From the NCBI RefSeq assembly GCF_017948485.1, contig NZ_JAFFSX010000018.1, positions 1 through 64,000 on the forward strand: DNA of 64,000 nt, given 5' to 3'. The position numbers were made by a program, and so were the translations under genes. Of the stretch, positions 33,115-40,890 are shown one piece after another. The stretch is from Streptomyces sp. GESEQ-35 (GTDB lineage Bacteria > Actinomycetota > Actinomycetes > Streptomycetales > Streptomycetaceae). The notes below the pieces were generated by a model that was not told where the DNA came from, made no database searches, and was given only the letters and a program-made list of their open reading frames with translations. How positions within the stretch are numbered: position 1 is the first letter of the stretch; each line of letters starts with the position of its first letter.

Positions 33115-33744
33115 TCATTGGTGCAGGTGATCCAAGAGTCCGTCGGGCATGGGGTAGGGGAGTTCTTGTGGAAGAAGCTGCTGGGCGACTTCCAGGTCGC
33201 CGTCCCGCACATGCCCGTGGATCTCGTGCGCGAGGGCGGTTATGTCGGTGATGGAGAGCGTCCACTCATCTGCGTAGCGGTGTGCGGCTTCGCCGACGAG
33301 CCCGAGCTGCAGCGAGCGGTAGTGAAGGGGCTGCAGATGCATATCGCGCTCGGGGTCCCATTGAACTCGAGCCGGGGCCCGCTTCAACTGCCGTTTCCAG
33401 GTGGCTCGGTCGGAGTGCAGCCCGCGCTCGTAGTGGGACAGACACGCGTGCTGCAGCGCCCACTCGAAGCCTTCGCGGGTGATCTCGACTGCGAGGACGG
33501 CTTCCTGACCCTCCTTGGTCCCCCATCCACAGCGGTACATCATCCACAGGAAGGACGGCTTGATCCACGTCATCCGATCTCGCTTCCAGGTCGCCGGGAA
33601 GCGGCCCTCCTGGGCTGCGGGCAGGCCGATCTCTGGTTTATATGCCTGGTAGACGATGATCGTGGAGTCGGTGTAGCGGGCGCGGATCTGGTGCTTGAGT
33701 TCTGCCACGGTGACAGCGTGCGGAACCTGTTCGATGCGCGCCAT
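33115..33744 (-). CDS. DUF4291 domain protein
   Basis: A 209-residue protein that covers the whole DUF4291 domain: IRARYTDSTIIVYQAYKPEI, the signature RMTWIKPSFLWMMYRCGWGT, and REGFEWALQHACLSHYERGL. The strict conservation of Trp, Arg and His suggests an enzyme, but none has a known activity to my knowledge. ATG 33744 lies only 5 bp after an IS-derived reading frame, so its original promoter may have been replaced. Confidence 0.88.
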   Translation of the reverse strand: MARIEQVPHAVTVAELKHQIRARYTDSTIIVYQAYKPEIGLPAAQEGRFPATWKRDRMTWIKPSFLWMMYRCGWGTKEGQEAVLAVEITREGFEWALQHACLSHYERGLHSDRATWKRQLKRAPARVQWDPERDMHLQPLHYRSLQLGLVGEAAHRYADEWTLSITDITALAHEIHGHVRDGDLEVAQQLLPQELPYPMPDGLLDHLHQ

Positions 33745-33748
33745 CGAA

Positions 33749-33905
33749 TTACCTGAGCATCCGGCCGAGCCTCCGGTAGCAGCTCAGAGCGGCGGCGATG
33801 CCGGCGAAGGCCAGGAAGTGTTCCGCCTTGCGCTCGTAGCGGCGGTGCAGTCGTCGGCATCCCGACGACCACGCCACCGTACGTTCGAAGACTCCCTGAA
33901 CTGAC
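33749..33905 (-). mobile_element. IS5-family transposase remnant (C-terminus)
   Basis: Only the last 50 or so codons remain: GVFERTVAWSSGCRRLHRRY, then ERKAEHFLAFAGIAAALSCYRRL before a TAA at 33751-33749. This matches the conserved C-terminal VERTxAWL...RR...ER....FxxxAxxxxCxRRL of IS5-type DDE transposases. The catalytic domain and any inverted repeat ends are missing. It marks the edge of the accessory patch. Confidence 0.8.
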
Positions 33906-33910
33906 AGCCG

Positions 33911-34783
33911 TCAGCGAGCAGCCGCCGCCAGGATCGCGTCCCTGACCGGCGGCACCGACCCCGGATGCAGGAACAGGAACAGGTTCGGCTCGACCAGCTC
34001 CAGCTCCATCACGCACGGTTCGCCATCGGGGCCGTCCACCAGGTCCACCCGCGCGTACAGCACGTCGTCCCCCTCCGGCACGGCGGCCAACGCCCGCTCT
34101 GCGACGGAGAGTTCGGCCGGGGTCGGGGTCCAGGGCTGAAGGTCCGGATGGGCGACCTTGGCGGCGTCGTACGCCGTGCCCGGCGTCAGGACCGCGCCCT
34201 TGCGGCTGGCGTGCAGGAAGTGGCCGCCGAAGAACTGGAGGGCGCGCTCACCGCTGACGTCTATGCCGGTCAGATACGGCTGGACCATCGCCGTGAGCCC
34301 CTCGGCGTGCATGCGCGCAAGATGACGTACGGCTGTGTCGTGGTCGTCGGGCGTGTAGCGGGCGGCGTAGCGGGCGCCGGCGCCGGAGGTGGGCTTGATG
34401 ACGTACTCGTGGTCGGCCGGGAGGTCGGCGGTGTCACCGGGGGCGAGATACCGCGTCGGCACGACGGGCACCCCGGCCGCCGCGAGATCCCCGAGGTACC
34501 GCTTGTCGGTGTTCCACCGCACGACCTCGACCGGATTCGCCAGCCGCGTGAGCGCCGCGCACTTCTGCGCCCACACCAGGAATTCGTCCGCCCGCCAGCT
34601 GTAGTCCCAGGTCGACCGGATGACGGCGAGGTCGTAGGCGGCCCAGTCGGCCTCGGGGTCGTCCCAGTACACGGCCTCCGCCTCGGCACCTGCCTCGCGC
34701 AGCGCCCGCAGCAGTACGGGGAGGTCGGCGTCCCTGCTGGGCGCCGGTCGGGGGTCGTAGGTGACGAGGGCGACTCGGGGCAC
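33911..34783 (-). CDS. ATP-grasp domain protein
   Basis: A 290-residue enzyme with an ATP-grasp fold: VVRWNTDKRYLGDLAAAGVP (domain start), HEYVIKPTSGAGARYAARYT (phosphate-binding loop) and VMELELVEPNLFLFL (metal-binding acidic residues). ATP-grasp ligases form amide or ester bonds through acyl phosphates; family relatives resemble glutathione synthetase or RimK. GTG 34783 is chosen, with GGAG 8 nt upstream. It is divergent from the MerR-PP2C gene. The acceptor is unknown. Confidence 0.85.
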   Translation of the reverse strand: MPRVALVTYDPRPAPSRDADLPVLLRALREAGAEAEAVYWDDPEADWAAYDLAVIRSTWDYSWRADEFLVWAQKCAALTRLANPVEVVRWNTDKRYLGDLAAAGVPVVPTRYLAPGDTADLPADHEYVIKPTSGAGARYAARYTPDDHDTAVRHLARMHAEGLTAMVQPYLTGIDVSGERALQFFGGHFLHASRKGAVLTPGTAYDAAKVAHPDLQPWTPTPAELSVAERALAAVPEGDDVLYARVDLVDGPDGEPCVMELELVEPNLFLFLHPGSVPPVRDAILAAAAR

Positions 34784-34908
34784 TGCGGGACTCCATTCTC
34801 GTACGGCTGTCCGAAGGGTAACCACCGCTCCCGCAACCGCGACAACCCATTTGACCTTCACCTTCGGGGAAGCCCCAGCATCAGTGGCGGAACCGGAGGA
34901 GCTCACGG

Positions 34909-36006
34909 ATGGATCGGATGGATCTGTTGACGATCGGCGCCTTCGCCACGGCGTCCCGGCTGACGCCCAAGGCACTGCGGCTGTACGACGAGCTGGACCT
35001 GCTGCGGCCCGCGCGCGTCGACCCCGACACCGGCTACCGGTACTACGCGCCAGGCCAGTTGGAGCAGGCGCGGCTGGTGGCGTGGCTGCGGCGGCTGGGG
35101 ATGCCGTTGGCCCGGATCCGTGCGGTGTGCGGCCTCGAGTCCGCTGCCGCCGCTCGGGAGATCCGTGCCTACTGGGCCGGCGTCGAGGCCGAGACGGCGG
35201 CCCGGCGTGATCTCGCCGTGTTCCTCGTCGATCAGCTGTCCGTCGTATCGGACGTATCGGAAAGGGGCATCACCATGCTGGAACTGCGTTACTCCGCCCA
35301 CTCGGACACCGGGCTCGTACGCCCCGTCAACCAGGACACCGCGTACGCGGGGGCGCGGCTGCTCGCCGTGGCCGACGGCTACGGGCCGGCGGGGGCGCCC
35401 GCGAGCAGCGCCGCCGTGCAGGCACTGAAGGTCCTGGACACGGAGGAGGTGCCGGCGGGCAGCGTCCTCAATCTGCTGGAGGATGCGGTGCAGGGGGCGA
35501 CCGAGGCGGTCCGGGACGTCGCGTCCGGCGGCGAGGAGGCCGGGACCACGCTCACCGCCGTGCTGTGGACGGGCTCTCAGCTGGCCCTGGTCCACATCGG
35601 CGACAGCCGCGCGTATCTGCTGCGGGACGGCGGCCTCTTCCGGATCACCCACGACCACACCATGGTCCAGTCGATGATCGACGAGGGCCGGCTCACGCCG
35701 GAGGAGGCGGCGTCCCATCCACAGCGGGCGCTGCTGACGAAGGCTCTGGGGAGCGGCACACCGGCGGCCGCTCCGGACCTGCGTCTGTACGAGACCCGCC
35801 CCGGTGACCGCTATCTCCTGTGCTCGGACGGCCTGTCGGCGGTCGTTCCCGAGGACCGCGTACGGCAGCTCCTCGTTTCCGTCCCGGATCCGGACGCCGC
35901 GGTGCGGGCCCTGGTCGGCGCCGCGAACGACGCGGGAGGCCCGGACAACGTCAGCTGTGTCGTGGCTGACGTCGTCCGGGCCGGGGAGCGGTCGGGGCGG
36001 GGCTAG
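34909..36006 (+). CDS. MerR regulator fused to a PP2C phosphatase
   Basis: A 365-residue fusion. Residues 1-110 are a MerR DNA-binding domain (LTIGAFATASRLTPKALRLY, GYRYYAPGQ). Residues about 123-360 are a PP2C-type Ser/Thr phosphatase with metal-binding ADGYG and SDG, plus LVHIGDSRAYLLRDG, ITHDHTMVQSMIDEG and GGPDNVSCVV. The classic NED motif is NQD here. An internal ATG (35275), with AAAGGGG 7 nt upstream, begins the phosphatase exactly and may allow its separate synthesis. GGAGGAG precedes the ATG at 34909. The stop overlaps the convergent acyltransferase stop within CTAG. Confidence 0.88.
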   Translation: MDRMDLLTIGAFATASRLTPKALRLYDELDLLRPARVDPDTGYRYYAPGQLEQARLVAWLRRLGMPLARIRAVCGLESAAAAREIRAYWAGVEAETAARRDLAVFLVDQLSVVSDVSERGITMLELRYSAHSDTGLVRPVNQDTAYAGARLLAVADGYGPAGAPASSAAVQALKVLDTEEVPAGSVLNLLEDAVQGATEAVRDVASGGEEAGTTLTAVLWTGSQLALVHIGDSRAYLLRDGGLFRITHDHTMVQSMIDEGRLTPEEAASHPQRALLTKALGSGTPAAAPDLRLYETRPGDRYLLCSDGLSAVVPEDRVRQLLVSVPDPDAAVRALVGAANDAGGPDNVSCVVADVVRAGERSGRG

Positions 36007-37220
36007 GACGAGTAGAAGTCCCGGGGGCTGCCGCGTCGGTCCCGGGCCCGGGCCAGCAGGCTGCCCGGGTACTCCACCACCCAGTAGCTCACCGTCGCGG
36101 TGAGCAGGGCCATGGCCGTGACGATCACGACGGCCAGGGCGAAGCCCGGCCGGGACCCTTCGGAGGGGAGCAGGCCGGTGTCGTAGAGGAAGAGCATGAC
36201 CGGTTCGTGCCAGATGTAGAGGCTGTAGCTGATCAGGCCGACGGCGGTGAGCCAGCGGGCCCGGAGGGCGCCTTGCCAGCGCGGTTGGACGCTGTTGTGG
36301 AGGATGGCGTGCAGCAACACGAACCACAGCACGGCCGCCATCGGGTGGTAGTACGTGCGCCAGAAGCCCTCCGGGCCGGTGGCATGGGCGGTGTACGACA
36401 GCCCGTAGAGGGCCGTCGCCGCCGTCGCCGCCAGCACGGTTGCCGTCCGTACGCCCAGTCGTCCGCGGTCCCCCAGGGCGACCAGCAGCACCGCCAGGCC
36501 CATGCCGGCCGCGAAGCCGCCGAAGCGGGCCTGCGGGCCGAAGTAGACGGGCCAGTCGGTGTGCGGGATGCCGAGGGTGTAGTGAGCTACGGAGATCCAC
36601 GCCAACGGGAGAGCGTAGAGGGCCGCGCAGCCCGCCGCGCAGGCCGTGATGCGGGCCCGGCGGGTGGTCAGGCGGCGGCAGGCGCGGATCACCACCGGGC
36701 CCAGGGCGATCAGGACCAGGTAGAAGCTGATCTCCAGGGACAGGGACCACGTGGGTCCCAGGGTGTAGAAGATCCGCTCGCGGTCGAAGATGTGCGTGAA
36801 CGTGAGGTGTTCGAGCAGGTCGCGCCAGTCGCCGGGCAGAGTCGGATTGCGGCTCGCCCAGACGACCAGCACCGCCACCACGTACACCGGCAGGATCCGG
36901 ATCGCCCGCCGGAACAGGAAGTCCCGGCCCGTGCGGACGGTGCCCTCGCCGTCGATCGCGGCGCGCGCGTACGGGAGCGTGAGCAGGTACGCCGACATCA
37001 CGAAGAAGAGGTCGATGACCTCCAGGGAGAGCAGTGCGGCCAAGTGGGGGTTCTCTACGGGGGGATGGCCGCCTGTCGCGTCGTACACGTAGTACTGCTG
37101 CCAGACGTGGAAGGCGACGGTGCTGAGGGCGGCCAGGCCGCGGACGCCCTGGAGTTCCTGGGTGCGGGTGCGCTTGCGAGTGGGGCGCGCCTCAGTAGGC
37201 GGTGCTGTCATTACCGTCAT
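36003..37220 (-). CDS. OafA/YrhL-like membrane acyltransferase
   Basis: A 405-residue acyltransferase-3 family protein with about ten membrane spans. It moves acetyl or other acyl groups across the membrane onto sugars. Motifs: QELQGVRGLAALSTVAFHVW (catalytic His), RRAIRILPVY, and LGPTWSLSLEISFYLV. ATG 37220 overlaps the stop of the GT2 gene by ATGA, so glycan synthesis and acylation are coupled. The likely target is the exopolysaccharide made by that GT2 protein. Confidence 0.9.
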   Translation of the reverse strand: MTVMTAPPTEARPTRKRTRTQELQGVRGLAALSTVAFHVWQQYYVYDATGGHPPVENPHLAALLSLEVIDLFFVMSAYLLTLPYARAAIDGEGTVRTGRDFLFRRAIRILPVYVVAVLVVWASRNPTLPGDWRDLLEHLTFTHIFDRERIFYTLGPTWSLSLEISFYLVLIALGPVVIRACRRLTTRRARITACAAGCAALYALPLAWISVAHYTLGIPHTDWPVYFGPQARFGGFAAGMGLAVLLVALGDRGRLGVRTATVLAATAATALYGLSYTAHATGPEGFWRTYYHPMAAVLWFVLLHAILHNSVQPRWQGALRARWLTAVGLISYSLYIWHEPVMLFLYDTGLLPSEGSRPGFALAVVIVTAMALLTATVSYWVVEYPGSLLARARDRRGSPRDFYSS

Positions 37221-39544
37221 CGGGCCACCGCCTTCGCCACCGCGCGCGGCGTGACCCGCCAACGGCGGTCGCCCAGCAGCTCCTTGAGGTGCGACTCGCG
37301 GGCCACCATGTTCTTGAAATGGGTGTAGAAGACGGTGGACACCAGCACGTAGCGCCAGAACCAGCCGCGGCGGACCCGCAGTTCGGGCACGGCGAGCCGC
37401 CACGCGAACGCCGCCTGCACCGCGCCGGCCGACACGGTGAACGCGGCGGCGAGCAGGCAGGTGGGCACCGCCCAGTCGATCCGGTCCACACCGCCCGCAC
37501 GCCACACGGAATGCAGCAGGATCGCCGGGATCTGAAGGGTCAGCCAGGGCTGCACCTCGCGCCAGCCGAGCAGCACGAACAGGCCCGTTTTCTGGCGGGC
37601 GGTGAAGGCGTCCGAGCGCAGCGCCCGCCACAGATGCCTGAGCGACACCTGGAGCCAGCCCTGCGCCCAGCGAGAGCGCTGGTTCCACAGCGGGCGCAGG
37701 GTCGTCGGCGCCAACTCCCGGGAAATCAGCGTCCGGTCCACGGCGATCCGCGCGCCCTGGGTCAACGCGCGTAGCGTCGAGTCGATGTCCTCGGTCAGCA
37801 TCGAGCCGTGCATCCGCGTGCGGGCGAGGACATCGGTGCGCCAGAAACCGTTGGAGCCGCCGAAGATGCCGAAGCCGTACATCCGGGCCCGGCCGGGATG
37901 GCTGACCGCGTAGATCGCCTCGAACTCGGCCGCGACCTGCCGCGCCACCCAGGAGCCGTCGCCGTTGCGGATCACACAGTGGCCCTGGACGACGTCATAG
38001 CCGGCTGACAGCCAGTCCCAGGCATGACGGAAAGCGTCCGGCGCCGGGTGGTGGTCCGCGTCGAAGATCCCGACGAACTCGCCGCGTACCTGGGTGACGG
38101 CGGCATTGATGTTCTGCGCCTTGGAGGTGCTGCCCGGCACCTGGAGCAGGACCAGGCGCGGGTCACGGGCGGCGACGGCCCGCAGGGTGTCCTCGACCGG
38201 CAGCGGGTGCGGTGTGTTGTACGCGAGGACGATCTCCAGGTCGTTCGGATAGTCGAGGCTCAGGAAAGACTCGACGGTGTCGACGATCGTCGCCGCCTCG
38301 TTCGGCAGATACGCGGCGATCACGGCGCTCGCGGGCGGGTACGGCTGCGCGGGCTCGGCGGGTCGCGCCGGCGCGTCGAGCGAGAACAGGCACTCCAGGA
38401 TGATCAGCGCCGCCGACAGCAGCAACCCGGCCACCACCACCCAGTACACGGCTCCGGCGATGTCCCAGCCGAGCACGTCGTACGCCTGCTCGTAGAGCAG
38501 GAAGGGGGCGCCGATGCCGAGCAGCAGGGCGAGCAGGGGGGACGTCGCGAGCAGTACCGGCCGTATACGAGGACGGCGTCCGCGCCGGTGGGTGGTGCTG
38601 GCCCGCATCCACGGTTCGTAGCGGACGGGCCGCAGGTCCCGGTGGCGCAGCGCCTCGGCGACCGCGGCGACGGACTGGGCCGTGACATGACCGGCTTCGC
38701 CGTTCTGATCGGCCAGCGGGACCCAGCCGACGGCAGGGGTCAGCCGTACGTTCTCGTCGGCGACGACGAACCGGGTGCCCGCCGCGGTGGTCGCGAACTG
38801 GTGCAGCCGGCGCCGGGCCGTCTCCTCGTCGAGGGCCGGCATCAGGACGAGCAGCCGCCCGTCCTCGTCCCGGCCGAGCCGGTCGCAGCCGCCGCCGAGC
38901 CGCTCGACGACCTGCGCCAGCCGCTCGGCCACCTCCTGCCGGACCCGCGGCCCGAACCGCTCCTCCAGCGTGGCCATTTCGGCGACCTGGACGACGGCGA
39001 GGACCCCGGCGCGCCGGCCGGTGACCGGGCGGCGGAGTTCACGGTCGAGTTCGGCGCGGAAGTGGGGCGCGGAGTACAGGCCTGTACGCGGGTCCAGGGC
39101 CAGCCGTTCGACGGGGACCGGGACGCGGTTGAGCTTGGCGGTGATGCGCGCGGACAGCTCCACCGGGTCGGACGCGTCCTGTACGCAGTCGTCGGCGCCG
39201 TGGCTCAACAGGTCGGCCACAGCGGCCGGTTGGCTGCCGTCGGTGACCATGAGCAGTGGGACGGTCTGTCCCTCGGGGGCGGTACGGATCTCCCGGACGA
39301 CATCGACGCCCCGGGCGTGCTCGTCGAGCGCGACGATCGCGTCCGGCGGGACCTGGCGGAACTGCCGGTTCACCTCGCCGGGCAGGGCGTGGACGACTTC
39401 GTAGCCGGTCGATTCGAGGGTGCGGGTGAGCCGTTCGCGCCTCGGGCCGGGGGTACCGACCGTGAGAACACGTCCGGCCGCCTCCGTCGGAGGGCAGGTC
39501 ACAGCGTCCCGGGGCGCGGGTGCGCGCCTCAGTTGGGTGTGCAT
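37217..39544 (-). CDS. Receiver / GGDEF-like / GT2 processive glycosyltransferase fusion
   Basis: A 775-residue fusion. Residues 24-135 look like a response-regulator receiver (PDAIVALDEH, Asp74; LMVTDGSQPA). Residues about 148-310 resemble a GGDEF domain with a degenerate active site (GRDEDGRL at 224-231), so c-di-GMP synthesis is unlikely. Two membrane spans (about 335-400) lead to a cellulose-synthase-like GT2 core: FDADHHPAPDAF, MLTEDIDSTLRA and QRSRWAQGW (Q-x-x-R-W). Three or four spans close the protein. It should make a polysaccharide at the membrane under control of the N-terminal sensory part. ATG 39544 has AGGATGGG upstream. Confidence 0.87.
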   Translation of the reverse strand: MHTQLRRAPAPRDAVTCPPTEAAGRVLTVGTPGPRRERLTRTLESTGYEVVHALPGEVNRQFRQVPPDAIVALDEHARGVDVVREIRTAPEGQTVPLLMVTDGSQPAAVADLLSHGADDCVQDASDPVELSARITAKLNRVPVPVERLALDPRTGLYSAPHFRAELDRELRRPVTGRRAGVLAVVQVAEMATLEERFGPRVRQEVAERLAQVVERLGGGCDRLGRDEDGRLLVLMPALDEETARRRLHQFATTAAGTRFVVADENVRLTPAVGWVPLADQNGEAGHVTAQSVAAVAEALRHRDLRPVRYEPWMRASTTHRRGRRPRIRPVLLATSPLLALLLGIGAPFLLYEQAYDVLGWDIAGAVYWVVVAGLLLSAALIILECLFSLDAPARPAEPAQPYPPASAVIAAYLPNEAATIVDTVESFLSLDYPNDLEIVLAYNTPHPLPVEDTLRAVAARDPRLVLLQVPGSTSKAQNINAAVTQVRGEFVGIFDADHHPAPDAFRHAWDWLSAGYDVVQGHCVIRNGDGSWVARQVAAEFEAIYAVSHPGRARMYGFGIFGGSNGFWRTDVLARTRMHGSMLTEDIDSTLRALTQGARIAVDRTLISRELAPTTLRPLWNQRSRWAQGWLQVSLRHLWRALRSDAFTARQKTGLFVLLGWREVQPWLTLQIPAILLHSVWRAGGVDRIDWAVPTCLLAAAFTVSAGAVQAAFAWRLAVPELRVRRGWFWRYVLVSTVFYTHFKNMVARESHLKELLGDRRWRVTPRAVAKAVAR

Positions 39545-39876
39545 GTATGGGGTCCCATCCTGTTCGGATTGTGGGGGGAGGACCTTATTTGTGGTGTGCG
39601 GTATGTGTTGTGCGGTGTGTGTTGTGTGATGGTTGTGCGATCCACCAGCCTCAACCACCCCTGTGACACCGCTCCTTCAGCGGCGTAACGCTTCCATGTC
39701 ACGTTCATGCCCAAATTGCGGAGACGAGACGTTCGCGGCACGGTTTCAGGGCAGGTCAAGGTGCAGCGAGCACAGTCACACCAAACGGCGAACGTCCCTG
39801 CACTCGCCGAAACTGCTCGTCGCCCACGTGTCAGAGTCTCGGAGCAGCGCGAGAGTCTCCGACCGCGAGGGGCCCC
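39545..39876. other. Intergenic region, 332 bp, with a CA-rich leader
   Basis: Holds the divergent starts of the GT2 fusion and the DUF2690-like gene. On the minus strand, 39594-39642 is almost pure CACA/CAAC repeats, part of the GT2 mRNA leader if its promoter lies farther upstream. The frame is open there (His/Thr-rich) but has no better start. No other gene is visible. Confidence 0.55.
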
Positions 39877-40473
39877 ATGGGAGATCCGGCGACGCCGTCC
39901 ACCACCACCTCCGACACCGAGGAGCCTCCAGGCCAGGAGCCTCCGATCCGGCACCGGAGACGATTCGATCCGACCGTCGTGGTCGCCCTGATCGCTGCCG
40001 CGGCCAGCATCGCCGTAGCTGCCATCACCGTGGGGGTCAGCGGAGGAGACGACGCGAAGTCGGTGCCGACCGAGGGCTCCCCCGGCGTCAAGCCGGTCAA
40101 TTCGGATCCGTTCGCGCAGGGGTGCGGACGGGATATGGAGCCGCTCGGTGAGTCCGCCACCAAGAAGGGCGTCGGGACGGTGCAGGTGTTCCGGTCAGAG
40201 GCGTGCCATGCGAAGTGGGTCGTACTCACGGAAGGGGAGGCTCTCGTGACTTTCTACATGGCTCCCGAAGGACACGACGACGACAAGCACCGTAAGTGGG
40301 GGACTGTCGACGGCACGTACAACATTGAGTCCGTCCCGGAAAAGTACCGGCGCGACGGATCGTCGAACGTGATCAACGCCTTCCACACGCCGCTGCTCTC
40401 CGCGGACATCCCGGTCATGGGCTGTGTCCGGAACAAGGGCAAGAAGGACCGCGTGTGCACGGAGTTCCTGTGA
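39877..40473 (+). CDS. Membrane-anchored DUF2690-like protein
   Basis: A 198-residue protein: cytosolic, Pro-rich head (1-30), one membrane span (VVVALIAAAASIAVAAITVGV, 34-54), then an outer domain with DPFAQGCGRDMEPLG and VQVFRSEACHAKWVVL. That Cys spacing and CxAxW motif match DUF2690, a domain found at the C-terminus of some Streptomyces HTH proteins. Here there is no HTH. Two later cysteines (MGCVRNKG, RVCTEFL) may pair. ATG 39877 lies close behind GAGGGGCCCC. Function is unknown. Confidence 0.7.
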   Translation: MGDPATPSTTTSDTEEPPGQEPPIRHRRRFDPTVVVALIAAAASIAVAAITVGVSGGDDAKSVPTEGSPGVKPVNSDPFAQGCGRDMEPLGESATKKGVGTVQVFRSEACHAKWVVLTEGEALVTFYMAPEGHDDDKHRKWGTVDGTYNIESVPEKYRRDGSSNVINAFHTPLLSADIPVMGCVRNKGKKDRVCTEFL

Positions 40474-40890
40474 CCCCTCAGGGGCTGTCACTTTGAACTA
40501 ATTTCGGCGGGCGATCAAATGCGTCAGATTCGCATGCCCAGGGTGTGGAATACCTGCCCTGACCTGTCGACCGATCGCCCGCCGATAGGCTGTCGCACCA
40601 GGTTCCCTCTATTTCTGCCGCCAGCCTGCTTTTGAGCTTGCTCATTTAAACCCCGTTCCATAGAGCTCATTTGGCGTCGGTGGTCGTTGACGACGCCGGA
40701 TGAATTCTAATTAATGCGGCACACTTGATCAACTTCGAAGACCGTTCGCCGCCCTGTGAGCCAAGACACAAAGCGAGTTCAACGCATCAGCGTGCGGACG
40801 ACTCGATGGGTGGGGTTACCCCCAGCTTCAAAGCTCGGGGTTGCCGGATGGGCCTGGGGGTTGCCGCTGCGTAGCGTCCGAGGTGTGTTG
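40474..40890. other. Intergenic region, 417 bp, unusually AT-rich
   Basis: No gene seen. It contains a 13-bp inverted repeat pair (40504-40516 / 40573-40585), a local drop in G+C around 40620-40740, and a hairpin at 40822-40842 before the serine hydrolase start. GGCTGTC occurs at both 40489 and 40588. It may be a decayed insertion element. Confidence 0.5.
40504..40585. repeat. 13-bp inverted repeat pair
   Basis: TCGGCGGGCGATC (40504-40516) and its exact complement GATCGCCCGCCGA (40573-40585), 56 bp apart. Could be ends of a small non-autonomous element or a long-stem terminator downstream of the DUF2690-like gene. Confidence 0.6.

Noticed and set aside
39633-40151. Plus-strand frame starting MSRSCPNCGDETF, a zinc-ribbon-like start
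   Set aside because: Only the first 25 residues look protein-like; it then overlaps the DUF2690-like gene in another frame. It might be a relic but cannot be supported.
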